Below are positions 9,746 to 20,000 of a stretch of 64,000 nt of DNA, one piece after another (the first letter of the stretch is position 1; every line of letters starts with the position of its first letter). Origin of the DNA: an alpha proteobacterium AAP38 (GTDB lineage: Bacteria > Pseudomonadota > Alphaproteobacteria > Azospirillales > Azospirillaceae); the NCBI GenBank assembly GCA_001296005.1, contig LJHR01000003.1, positions 186,001 through 250,000 of the forward strand, written 5' to 3'. Under the pieces are notes generated by a model. The model made no database searches and had not been told where the DNA came from. It worked only from the letters and a program-made list of their open reading frames with translations. A program made the position numbers and the translations under genes.

Positions 9746-9988
9746 TTTTCCCTCGGAGGGTTTGTGTCATGGGTGCGGGCCATCCTGTGCGCCGCCTCTC
9801 GAGAGGAAATGTAGGCACCCGCCCGCCACGGGGTCAAGCCGCTGCACACCGCACCCCTGCGCTGCACCATGCGTGGCTTGAAATCGTCGGTTGGGTTAAC
9901 GGAAAACTGTCCAACTATCTAAAATACGATATATAACAAAGGCCATACCGCGCGAGCGGTGTCGAAAGGCGGGACGGATCGGCCAGAC

Positions 9989-11125
9989 ATGACGGATCAA
10001 GGGGACAGCGGGCGTACCCGCAAGATGATGGAGGATTTCGCGCCCGCGACATTCGAGGAGCGCGGCGTCACCGTCCCCTTCACGACCCCGTTGCTCAGTC
10101 AGGCGCGCCTGCGCCGTGACCAGAATGACCGGTTCGAATTCCTGCTGCCCAATTTCACCGCCGGCAAGGGCACCTATGTCCTGCCCTGGAAGGGTCTGCC
10201 CAACGTCATGACCCTGACGCTGCATGACCGGCTGCTGTTCGAGGAGATCGAACAGCTGGAAACCCATTCGCCCGAACAGATCCGTACTTGCGCCCTGACG
10301 GTCCAGGCCACCGGCGTTTGCGGGCCGGAACCGGCGACACGGGCTTCCGAACTGCGCGATCAGGACGGGCAGTATCTGGTGCTGACGCAGTTCATCCTGG
10401 TCACCGAACTGCTAAAGCTGGTGAATATCAGCGCCGCTGACCTGTTGCGTCCCGGCATGACGGCGGATGACAGCAAGCGTGTGGCCCGTCAGGCCCTGGC
10501 CAAGGTGGCGGCCATGGTCGATATCCCGCCCGATGACATGACGACGCGTGTGGATCAGATCGGTGAGGCGGTGTCGCCCGTCGGCCTTCCACAGGCGCCG
10601 AAATCCGGGCGGTTGCGTGCGCTGGCCGACCGGTTGCAGGCCTTTGCCCAGGGTACCCAGCATTTTGCCGATACCGACCCTTCGGAGGCGGCGATGCTGG
10701 GCAATTATATCGCCACCGTTGCCAACCATACGCTGACCCTGGCGCGGCAGCGGATCGGCAAGCTGGACGCCGCCTGCCGTGACGCGCGCCAGATTGTCAA
10801 TGACGCGCCAAAGCTGCACCGGGTCATCGCGGAATCCGTGGGCCGTATCTCCTGGCTGCTGGATGGCTGGGAATTCCTGATCGCCATGTGGGAAAGCGTG
10901 AAGGACGGGCCGTCGGCCACCAAGCAGACGACCATCACCGATATTTCCCGCCTGCTGCCCATGATCCCGAAGGAGGAGATCAGCGCCGCCACCGACGCCC
11001 TGGACCTGGACGCCATTCAGCGCCTGCAGAAGAAATGGGTCCGCGTGAACCAGGACTGGCGCACCGGTGTTCTGGATATGGACGCCGTCATGCGGCTTGA
11101 ATCCCTCAAAGCGGCCATGAGCTGA
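9989..11125 (+). CDS. Conserved-looking hypothetical protein, first of an unrecognised pair
   Basis: About 378 residues from the ATG at 9989; a GTG at 9959 would add 10. I do not recognise a domain. The N-terminal half has a beta-rich appearance (ERGVTVPFTTPLLSQARLR, GTYVLPWKGLPNVMTLT), the C-terminal half is long helices (ALAKVAAMVDI, IQRLQKKWVRVNQDW), and there is no signal peptide or membrane segment. GC content and codon use match the core genome, so it is probably resident rather than newly acquired. The second gene of the pair starts 11 bases downstream behind a good GGGGGCGGAG ribosome site, implying joint expression. Confidence 0.75.
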   Translation: MTDQGDSGRTRKMMEDFAPATFEERGVTVPFTTPLLSQARLRRDQNDRFEFLLPNFTAGKGTYVLPWKGLPNVMTLTLHDRLLFEEIEQLETHSPEQIRTCALTVQATGVCGPEPATRASELRDQDGQYLVLTQFILVTELLKLVNISAADLLRPGMTADDSKRVARQALAKVAAMVDIPPDDMTTRVDQIGEAVSPVGLPQAPKSGRLRALADRLQAFAQGTQHFADTDPSEAAMLGNYIATVANHTLTLARQRIGKLDAACRDARQIVNDAPKLHRVIAESVGRISWLLDGWEFLIAMWESVKDGPSATKQTTITDISRLLPMIPKEEISAATDALDLDAIQRLQKKWVRVNQDWRTGVLDMDAVMRLESLKAAMS

Positions 11126-11136
11126 GGGGGCGGAGC

Positions 11137-12522
11137 ATGAACGACAAAGCCAAGCCCGGTACCCCCGCGCCGCCCCCTGTAAAGCCCAGTGATTGGGCGG
11201 CGTTGGGCACAGACGTGCTGCGTCTGCCAGACCGCAAGCTGCTTCAGATCTATCGCCTGCTGGAGCAGGTCGGTGACAAGCCGGAAATTTCAGACGCGTT
11301 CGAGGCGATGCGTCCGCGCCTGACCACGCTGCGTCCGCCGCGCCGGCCTGCCTTGTCGCGGCTGTTCTTCCTGCCGGCAGAGGACATGCTGGATGATGCC
11401 CTGCATTACACCCGCCGTCTGAACCGCATCTGCCGCGCCACCCTGTCGCCCTGCTGGACCGCGGTGAAGGAGCATATCCCCGCCGCCGTGCAGCAGGAGG
11501 TTCAGCGCGAAATGGCGGGGATCGATTACCGCGACGGTGCCGCCATCGCCGTCATCTGCGAGCCGTTGTGGCAGGCGGGTGTGGAGGCCTTGGCCAAGGT
11601 CATGGCCGAATGCCAGAACAACCTGAAATACAAGCTGAACCTGTTCGGTCGTGACGATGACGTGCAGCGGCAGTTGGACACGCTGCGCCAGATTCTGGCG
11701 GTCGCCTTCCGGGTGGAAAAGCTGAAGGCGGCCCTGCCGCCGCGCCCCATTATCGATCTGGCCGAATCGCATGTGGAGATCATCCGCAACAACCTGATCG
11801 AACTGGGCAAGGAAGAAGCGGCCCTGACGCAGCCCCTGCTGCTGGTCCTTGCGTCGCGCATGCAGCGTCCGGGTGAGTTGCTGCGCATGCTGGGCGAGGT
11901 GCGTCTGGGCGGCACGGCGGCGGAGAAGGAAACGCTGACCAAGGAAATGTCGGGCTATGTCGTTGGCAACCTGCTGCGCCAGACGACCGATTTCGACAGG
12001 GAGAATCCGGGGGTTACCGGTGATGTTTCCAGTCTGGCGGCGGCTGCCGAACGTCTGACGGACGGTCTGAACTCTGTTAATGACACGGTTCAGGGGCTGC
12101 GCGACAAGGAGATCACCTCCAAGGTCAAGAATGCCCGGGCGGAGATCGCGCAATTCGTGCTGAAAAACATCTGCGCCGATGTCGACAAGGGTCTGACCGA
12201 GGCGCTGTTCAGCCATGAAGGTTTGCCCAGCGACGAGGAAGTGAAGAAGGCCGAGCAGTTCGCGATGGCCCTGCGCCGGTCCTCCAAGCTGGCGGGACCG
12301 CTGGGCATTCAGCGTGAGGTGGCGGCCAAGATTACCGAGGCGCGGACGCAGGTGGTGAACAATACGCTGGCCACCCTGCGCAATGCGCCCCGCAACCGCG
12401 ACGGCTCCATGGGACCGGAAGGCCAACGCCAGATGTTCAACGGCCTGCGCATGGTGGAAATCCTGGCCGGCTCGGACGAGGCGGAACGCCTGTTCCGGGA
12501 TTGGAAGTCGCAGTTTCGGTAA
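11137..12522 (+). CDS. Large alpha-helical hypothetical protein, second of the pair
   Basis: 461 residues with no recognised domain. A proline-rich N-terminus (GTPAPPPVKPSDWAAL) is followed by almost continuous predicted helix, with heptad-like stretches such as LAAAAERLTDGLNSVNDTV; no membrane segment or signal peptide. Composition fits the surrounding core genome. It follows its partner by 11 bases and is followed by fumC after about 115 bases. Helical length and pairing are compatible with a scaffold or regulatory complex, but nothing in the sequence fixes a function. Confidence 0.75.
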   Translation: MNDKAKPGTPAPPPVKPSDWAALGTDVLRLPDRKLLQIYRLLEQVGDKPEISDAFEAMRPRLTTLRPPRRPALSRLFFLPAEDMLDDALHYTRRLNRICRATLSPCWTAVKEHIPAAVQQEVQREMAGIDYRDGAAIAVICEPLWQAGVEALAKVMAECQNNLKYKLNLFGRDDDVQRQLDTLRQILAVAFRVEKLKAALPPRPIIDLAESHVEIIRNNLIELGKEEAALTQPLLLVLASRMQRPGELLRMLGEVRLGGTAAEKETLTKEMSGYVVGNLLRQTTDFDRENPGVTGDVSSLAAAAERLTDGLNSVNDTVQGLRDKEITSKVKNARAEIAQFVLKNICADVDKGLTEALFSHEGLPSDEEVKKAEQFAMALRRSSKLAGPLGIQREVAAKITEARTQVVNNTLATLRNAPRNRDGSMGPEGQRQMFNGLRMVEILAGSDEAERLFRDWKSQFR

Positions 12523-12637
12523 GCAAAGCAGCCTTTTCAGGTCGCCCGGCGTTTGAGGGAACATCAACAGCTTCATTGCGGGCGGCGATGCATCTGCTAC
12601 CCTCTGCGTCCGTTTTGGCAGCAGAGGGGCGCCGGTG

Positions 12638-14032
<1,395 letters not shown>

Positions 14033-14042
14033 GGGGACGGGT

Positions 14043-14067
14043 GCGGCCTGCCCACCAAACAGGCCGC
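14043..14067. terminator. Hairpin after fumC, possible weak terminator
   Basis: Perfect 8-bp stem GCGGCCTG / CAGGCCGC with a 9-base loop, starting 10 bases after the fumC stop. The sequence after it (CTGCCTCAATAAAATC) has no real T-run, so intrinsic termination would be weak. Confidence 0.45.
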
Positions 14068-14107
14068 CTGCCTCAATAAAATCACACATAGTCCCGGTTC
14101 GGACCTA

Positions 14108-14150
14108 TTTGCGCATCTGCGAACGGTTCGCAATGCCCGGTATGCGCAAA
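14108..14150. promoter_or_regulatory. Nested palindromes upstream of gltD
   Basis: An outer perfect 9-bp inverted repeat, TTTGCGCAT (14108-14116) and ATGCGCAAA (14142-14150), encloses an inner palindrome TGCGAAC-G-GTTCGCA (14118-14132). The inner arm can extend with GCAT/ATGC across a single bulged C (14113-14136). The outer and extended inner pairings share bases, so they are mutually exclusive. The stretch lies in the 340-base gap between fumC and gltD, a plausible operator or switching leader for glutamate synthase. Function is inferred from position only. Confidence 0.55.
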
Positions 14151-14176
14151 TGCAACGGAACTATGCAGGGTAAAAT

Positions 14177-14193
14177 GGTCAGTAATGCTGACC
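14177..14193. promoter_or_regulatory. Short inverted repeat upstream of gltD
   Basis: GGTCAG-TAATG-CTGACC, 6-bp arms around a 5-base spacer, about 180 bases before the gltD start and inside the locally AT-richer part of the gap. The size suits a dimeric regulator; no known consensus was matched. The remainder of the gap to 14372 shows no convincing -24/-12 sigma-54 site by eye. Confidence 0.4.
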
Positions 14194-14372
14194 TAACGCT
14201 AAAAAACTGCTGGCGGGGGCTGATTTTACGTTTTATATGAACCTTACCGGCGCCATTCGGGAAAGGGGATTACCCGCCTGTTGGCGCCGTTTCCAACGGT
14301 GCGGGGCGTTTGGCCCTTTGCACTGCGGCAAGGGAAGGGGCCCGGCCCCGTTTGACGGTAAGGATTGGTTCC

Positions 14373-15821
14373 ATGGCGACGCAGAAGATGCTGGGCTTTG
14401 TTCACACCGACCAGCGTATGCCCGAAAAGCGCGGGGCGGAAATCCGTCGCCAGGATTTCAACGAGATTTATGCCCGCTTCACCGACAAGGGCGCGGTCGA
14501 ACAGGCTAACCGCTGCTCGCAGTGCGGCGTGCCCTTCTGCCAAGTGCATTGCCCCGTCTCCAACAACATCCCCGACTGGCTGAAGCTGACGGCCGAGGGG
14601 CGCTTGGAAGAGGCGTATGAGCTGTCGCAGGCCACCAACAACCTGCCCGAAATCTGTGGCCGCATCTGCCCGCAGGACCGCCTGTGCGAAGGCAACTGCA
14701 CGATTGAGCAGTCGACCCACGGCACGGTCACCATCGGGGCCGTGGAGAAGTATATCACCGACACGGCCTTCGATAATGGCTGGGTCAAGCCCATCGTGCC
14801 GCGGATGGAGCGCGAACAGTCGGTCGCCATCATCGGTGCCGGCCCCGCCGGTCTGGCCGCTGCCGACCAGCTGCGCAAGAAGGGCTATCAGGTCCATGTC
14901 TATGACCGGTATGACCGGGTCGGCGGCCTGCTGATGTATGGCATTCCGGGCTTCAAGCTGGAGAAGGATGTGGTCATCCGCCGCTGGAAGCTGCTGGAGG
15001 AAGGCGGCGTCAAGTTCCACCTGGGCGTGGAAATCGGTCGCAACACCGACATGCGCACGCTCCGTGCCCAGCATGATGCGGTCCTGATCGCCACCGGCGT
15101 CTACAAGGCCCGCGACCTGGGCGGCCCCGGTTCCGGCCTGGACGGCATCGTTCCGGCGCTGGATTACCTGACGGCCAGCAACCGCAAGAGCCTGGGCGAC
15201 ACGGTCCTGGATTTCGAGACGGGTAAGCTAAACGCCAAGGGCAAGAAGGTCGTCGTCATCGGCGGCGGCGATACCGCCATGGATTGCGTGCGTACCGCCA
15301 TCCGCCAGGGCGCGATGTCGGTGAAGTGCGTCTATCGCCGCGACCGCAAGAACATGCCGGGTTCCCAGCGCGAAACCGCCAATGCCGAGGAAGAAGGCGT
15401 GGAATTCGTCTGGCAGACCGCGCCGGAAGGTTTCACTGGCGACGCGCATGTCACGGGCGTGAAGGCCTTCAAGATGCATATGGGCGTGGCCGATGCCACG
15501 GGCCGTCAGACCCCGATGCCTATCGAAGGCTCCAACTTCACGATGGATGCCGATCTGGTGATCAAGGCCCTGGGCTTTGATCCAGAAGATATCCCCAGCC
15601 TGTTCGGCGTGCCGGAACTGAAGGTCAGCCGCTGGGGCACGGTGCAGGTGAAGTACGCCACCATGATGACCAACCTGGACGGCGTCTTCGCCGCCGGCGA
15701 CATCGTGCGCGGCGCCTCCCTGGTCGTCTGGGGCATCAAGGATGGCCGCGACGCCGCGGTGGGCATCCACAACTACATCCAGGCCAAGATCGCCCAGGGC
15801 GTGGCGGTGGCGGCGGAGTGA
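14373..15821 (+). CDS. gltD: Glutamate synthase (NADPH) small subunit
   Basis: The beta subunit of NADPH-GOGAT passes electrons from NADPH through FAD to the alpha subunit. It is 482 residues. The N-terminal cysteine-rich domain (NRCSQCGVPFCQVHCP, GRICPQDRLCEGNC) binds the low-potential 4Fe-4S clusters. The FAD site is IIGAGPAGLAAADQL, the NADPH site VVVIGGGDTAMDCV, and AAGDIVRGASLVVW is the C-terminal FAD contact. The ATG at 14373 follows AAGGA with good spacing; the longer in-frame start at 14310 adds a non-homologous tail and is rejected. Three extra genes separate it from gltB. Confidence 0.97.
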   Translation: MATQKMLGFVHTDQRMPEKRGAEIRRQDFNEIYARFTDKGAVEQANRCSQCGVPFCQVHCPVSNNIPDWLKLTAEGRLEEAYELSQATNNLPEICGRICPQDRLCEGNCTIEQSTHGTVTIGAVEKYITDTAFDNGWVKPIVPRMEREQSVAIIGAGPAGLAAADQLRKKGYQVHVYDRYDRVGGLLMYGIPGFKLEKDVVIRRWKLLEEGGVKFHLGVEIGRNTDMRTLRAQHDAVLIATGVYKARDLGGPGSGLDGIVPALDYLTASNRKSLGDTVLDFETGKLNAKGKKVVVIGGGDTAMDCVRTAIRQGAMSVKCVYRRDRKNMPGSQRETANAEEEGVEFVWQTAPEGFTGDAHVTGVKAFKMHMGVADATGRQTPMPIEGSNFTMDADLVIKALGFDPEDIPSLFGVPELKVSRWGTVQVKYATMMTNLDGVFAAGDIVRGASLVVWGIKDGRDAAVGIHNYIQAKIAQGVAVAAE

Positions 15822-15824
15822 GGG

Positions 15825-16085
15825 ATGCCGACCGTCGCATGGATCATGGGCTTCGCCATCGTTTTCTTCTACGATGACCATGGTGAACCCCACTTTCACA
15901 TCAGAGGTAGAGGTACCACCGCCAAGATAATGCTGGCGGATCTGTCTCTGGCGGAAGTGAAGGGAGAACTGACGACCCGCGAATTGCGGGAGATTCGGAC
16001 ATGGGCGCGCCGCCATTTGCCGGCCCTTTATCAGGCCTGGACGAATGCGCGCGCACAGCAGCCGATCCCGACGATCAAGGAGTGA
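15825..16085 (+). CDS. DUF4160 family protein
   Basis: 86 residues matching the DUF4160 pattern: MPTVAWIMGFAIVFFYDDHG at the start, then the HFHIRGRG signature, a glycine-containing turn and a C-terminal helix with RTWARRHLPALYQAW. DUF4160 genes are commonly found next to DUF2442 genes, as here, and the pair is often suspected to be a small toxin-antitoxin-like or accessory module; the function is not established. It starts 3 bases after the gltD stop, so it is likely read in the gltD transcript. The DUF2442 gene begins 4 bases after its stop. Confidence 0.85.
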   Translation: MPTVAWIMGFAIVFFYDDHGEPHFHIRGRGTTAKIMLADLSLAEVKGELTTRELREIRTWARRHLPALYQAWTNARAQQPIPTIKE

Positions 16086-16089
16086 GGCC

Positions 16090-16371
16090 ATGTACTGGAT
16101 TGAAGAGGCGACGGCCAATCCCGACTTCACCGTGACCATCCGCTGGAAACACGACGCCATATCGACGGTGGATTTCAAAGGGAACATCGAGAAGGGAGGC
16201 GTCTGTACAGTCATGGCTGACCCAGCCTTCTTCACCACGAAAATGTATGTGGGTGGGGATGGCTATTATCTGGGTTGGCCGGAGGAGATTGACTTCAGCG
16301 CCGATAGCCTTTGGTACCGCACCCATCCTGAAGACCTGAAGCGCGACTATCCCGACGCTGCCGCCGAGTAA
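16090..16371 (+). CDS. DUF2442 family protein
   Basis: 93 residues from the ATG at 16090, which sits behind an AAGGAG ribosome site overlapping the end of the DUF4160 gene. The pattern ANPDFTVTIRWKHDAISTVD, then GGDGYYLGWPEEIDFSADSLW, fits DUF2442, a small domain typically partnered with DUF4160. The longer in-frame start at 16045 lies inside DUF4160 and is not favoured. Base composition is lower in GC than gltD and gltB, suggesting that the pair was inserted into the glutamate synthase operon. Confidence 0.82.
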   Translation: MYWIEEATANPDFTVTIRWKHDAISTVDFKGNIEKGGVCTVMADPAFFTTKMYVGGDGYYLGWPEEIDFSADSLWYRTHPEDLKRDYPDAAAE

Positions 16372-16402
16372 CCCTGAGACACAAGAAAGACCCGACCGCA
16401 CC

Positions 16403-17062
16403 ATGCTCCGCCTCTACGACAACCTCTCCTCCGGGAACGGCTATAAGTGCCGCTGGCTGCTGACGCAGCTTGGCCTCCCGTTTGAGCGGGTGGAGATGGA
16501 TATTGATGCGGGTGAGACGCGGACAGAGGCGTTCCTGGCGTTGAACCCCAACGGGCGCATCCCGCTTCTGCGGCTTTCGCCCGGTGATTTTCTGGGCGAA
16601 AGCAATGCCATCCTGCGCTGGCTGGCCGAGGACACGACCTTCTGGCCGGATAACCGCCGGGACAAGGCCGCCGTCCTGCAATGGCTGTTCTGGGAACAGT
16701 ATAGCCACGAGCCGAATATCGCGACGGCGCGGTTCTGGATCACCCACAAGGTGGCGATGGACCCCGAACGCATCCATGCCCTGATCGTGAAGCGCGAGCA
16801 GGGGCATGCCGCCCTGCGCCTGATGGAACGCCACCTGACGGGCCGTGACTGGTTCGTGGGTCAGGGCGCCACCATCGCCGACATCGCACTCTACGCCTAC
16901 ACCCATGTGGCGGAGGAGGGGGGCTTTGACCTTGCCCCTTATCCCGCCATTCGCGACTGGCTGGACCGGTTTGCCGCCCAGCCGAACCACATCAAGATCA
17001 CAGACGCCGTGGGCACGCCCGTGCCCCTGGCCGATGCGCTGACTTCTGAACAGAGGGCCTGA
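16403..17062 (+). CDS. Glutathione S-transferase family protein
   Basis: 219 residues: N-terminal thioredoxin-like domain (MLRLYDNLSSGNGYKCRWLL) with the glutathione-contact turn NPNGRIPLL and the ESNAIL motif, followed by an all-helical C-terminal domain containing GQGATIADIALYAYTHVAEE. The Ser near residues 9-10 is the likely thiol-activating residue. It lies between DUF2442 and gltB; the gltB start is 2 bases after its stop, so it is part of the same transcript. Substrate unknown; glutathione synthesis draws on glutamate, but a functional tie with GOGAT is inference. Confidence 0.9.
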   Translation: MLRLYDNLSSGNGYKCRWLLTQLGLPFERVEMDIDAGETRTEAFLALNPNGRIPLLRLSPGDFLGESNAILRWLAEDTTFWPDNRRDKAAVLQWLFWEQYSHEPNIATARFWITHKVAMDPERIHALIVKREQGHAALRLMERHLTGRDWFVGQGATIADIALYAYTHVAEEGGFDLAPYPAIRDWLDRFAAQPNHIKITDAVGTPVPLADALTSEQRA

Positions 17063-17064
17063 CC

Positions 17065-20000
17065 ATGACCGACGCCACCATCAACGCCGGTGAGATTTTC
17101 GCGGCGGAATACACCGCCAACAAGGCCCTGCTGGACACCACCGCCTTTGTCGATACCGAACAGCACGACGCCTGCGGCGTCGGCTTTGTGGCCGCCATCG
17201 ATGGCAAGCCCCGGCGCGAAGTGGTGGAAAAGGCCGTGGAGGCGCTGAGGGCGCTCTGGCACCGTGGTGCGGTCGATGCCGACGGCAAGACGGGCGACGG
17301 TGCGGGCATCCATGTGCAGTTGCCCCAGGCTTTCTTCCGCGAGGTCGTGGTTCGTACCGGACATCCGGAGCCCAAGGGCCTGATCGCCGTTGGCCAGGTC
17401 TTCCTGCCGCGCACCGACCTGTCGGCGCAGGAACGCTGCCGCGCCATTGTCGAGACGGAAATCCTGAACTGGGGCTACACCATCTATGGCTGGCGCCAGG
17501 TGCCCATCGACATTTCGATCATCGGCGAGAAGGCCAACGCCACGCGGCCCGAGATCGAACAGATCATGGTCGGCAATGACAGCACCGTCTCGGACGAGCA
17601 GTTCGAGCGCGACCTGTACATCATCCGCCGCCGCATCGAAAAGGCGGTGGCCGGTGAACAGATCGGCGGCTTCTATATCTGCACCCTGTCGGCCCGCTCC
17701 ATCATCTACAAGGGCATGTTCCTGGCCGAACAGCTGACCGCCTTCTACCCGGACCTGCTGGATGCGCGGTTTGAGAGCAATTTCGCCGTCTATCACCAGC
17801 GCTATTCCACCAACACCTTCCCGACTTGGCAGCTGGCCCAGCCCTTCCGCACGCTGGCCCATAATGGCGAGATCAATACCCTGCGCGGCAACGTCAACTG
17901 GATGAAGGCGCATGAAACGCGCATGTATTCCGAGGCGTTTGGCGCGCATGTGGAGGATCTGAAGCCCGTCATCCAGGTCGGCTCGTCGGACAGTGGTGCC
18001 CTGGATGCCGTGTTCGAACTGATGCTGATGTCGGGCCGTTCCGCGCCCATGGTGAAGACCATGCTGGTGCCGGAAGCCTGGTCGAACAAGGAAGTGATGC
18101 CGCAGGCCCACCGCGACCTGTACAGCTACGCCAATGCCGTGATGGAGCCGTGGGACGGCCCGGCGGCGCTGGCCATCTATGATGGTCGCTGGGTTGTGGG
18201 TGGTGTGGACCGTAACGGCCTGCGTCCGCTGCGCTATGTCATTACCGGCGACGGGTTGATCATCGGCGGGTCGGAGACCGGCATGGTCAAGATCAATGAA
18301 CAGGCCGTGGTCGAGAAGGGCCGCCTGGGTCCGGGGCAGATGATTGCCGTCGACCTGAAGGAAGGCAAGCTGTTCCACGACCGAGAGATCAAGGACAATC
18401 TGGCCTCCGGCCGTCCCTATGGCCAATGGATCGGTGAGATCACGGTCCTGGACGATCTGGTCAAGAAGGCCCCGGTGGAGCCGGCGGAACTGTCCAAGGA
18501 CGAGCTGCGCCGCCGTCAGCTGGCCTATGGCATCACCATGGAGGATCTGGAACTGATCCTGCAGCCCATGGTCGACGACGCCAAGGAAGCCGTCGGGTCG
18601 ATGGGTGATGACAGCCCCATTGCCGTGCTGTCCGACAAGTATCGCGGCCTGCACCATTATTTCCGCCAGAACTTCGCCCAGGTTACCAACCCGCCCATCG
18701 ACAGCCTGCGCGAAACCCGCGTCATGTCGCTGAAGACGCGTCTGGGCAACCTGGGCAACATTCTGGACGAGGATTCGACCCAGTGCCGCCTGTTGCAGCT
18801 GGAAAGCCCTGTGCTGACCAGTGCCGAATTCCGTGCCATGCGCAAATACATGGGCGCCACGGCGGCGGAGATTGATTGCACCTTCGAACCGGCTTCCGGC
18901 CCCAACGCCCTGCGCGACGGTCTGCGCCGTATCCGCCAGGAGGCGGAGGATGCGGTACGTGGCGGCGCCACCCATGTCATCCTGACGGATGAGGCGATGA
19001 CGGCCAACCGCGCGCCGATGCCAATGATCCTGGCAACCGGTGCCGTCCACACCCATCTGATCCGTCAGCAGCTGCGCACCTTCACCTCGCTGAATGTGCG
19101 GTCGGGCGAATGCCTGGACGTGCATTATTTCGCGGTGCTGATCGGCGTCGGTGCCACGACGGTGAACGCCTATATCGCCCAGGAAGCCATCGCCGACCGC
19201 CACCGCCGTGGCCTCTTCGGCGCGATGAGCCTGGAGGAATGCCTGAAGCGCTATAAGAAGGCCATCAATGACGGTCTGCTGAAGGTCATGTCCAAGATGG
19301 GCATCTCCATCATCAGCTCCTATCGCGGTGGCCTGAATTTTGAGGCCATTGGCCTGTCGCGCTCGCTGGCTGCCGAATACTTCCCCGGTCTGCCGTCCCG
19401 CATCTCCGGTCTGGGCCTGAACGGCATCCAGGAAGAAGTCGTGGGCCAGCACAAGATCGCCTATGACGAGGATGTGGTGGCCCTGCCGGTGGGCGGTTTC
19501 TACCGCTTCCGTAAGGGCGGTGACCGTCACGCCTGGGAAGGTGGCCTGATCCACCTGATGCAGACGGCGGTGGGCACCGACAGCTTCTCCACCTTCAAGA
19601 AGTACTCCGAGGCGCTGCACAAGCGTCCGCCCATCAATCTGCGTGACCTGCTGGATTTCAAGCCGGCGGAAAAGTCGGTGCCGGTGGATGAGGTGGAAAG
19701 CATCACCTCCCTGCGCAAGCGTTTCATCACGCCGGGCATGTCGCTGGGCGCCCTGTCGCCTGAGGCGCATGGCACGCTGAACGTCGCCATGAACCGTATC
19801 GGCGCCCGCTCGGTCAGCGGGGAGGGTGGTGAGGACCCGGCGCGTTTCAAGCCAGACGCCAATGGCGACAACTGGAACAGCGCCATCAAGCAGGTGGCCT
19901 CCGGCCGCTTTGGCGTGACGGCGGAATATCTGAACCAGTGCCGCGAGATCGAGATCAAGGTGGCGCAGGGTGCCAAGCCCGGTGAAGGCGGGCAGTTGCC

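Noticed and set aside
14270-14340. Sigma-54 promoter before gltD (TTTGGCCCTTTGCACTG)
   Set aside because: The GG-to-GC spacing is 6 rather than about 10 bases, so it does not fit a -24/-12 site.
14237-14509. Possible leader peptide or small gene before gltD
   Set aside because: No ribosome site, overlaps gltD in another frame and has no recognisable features.
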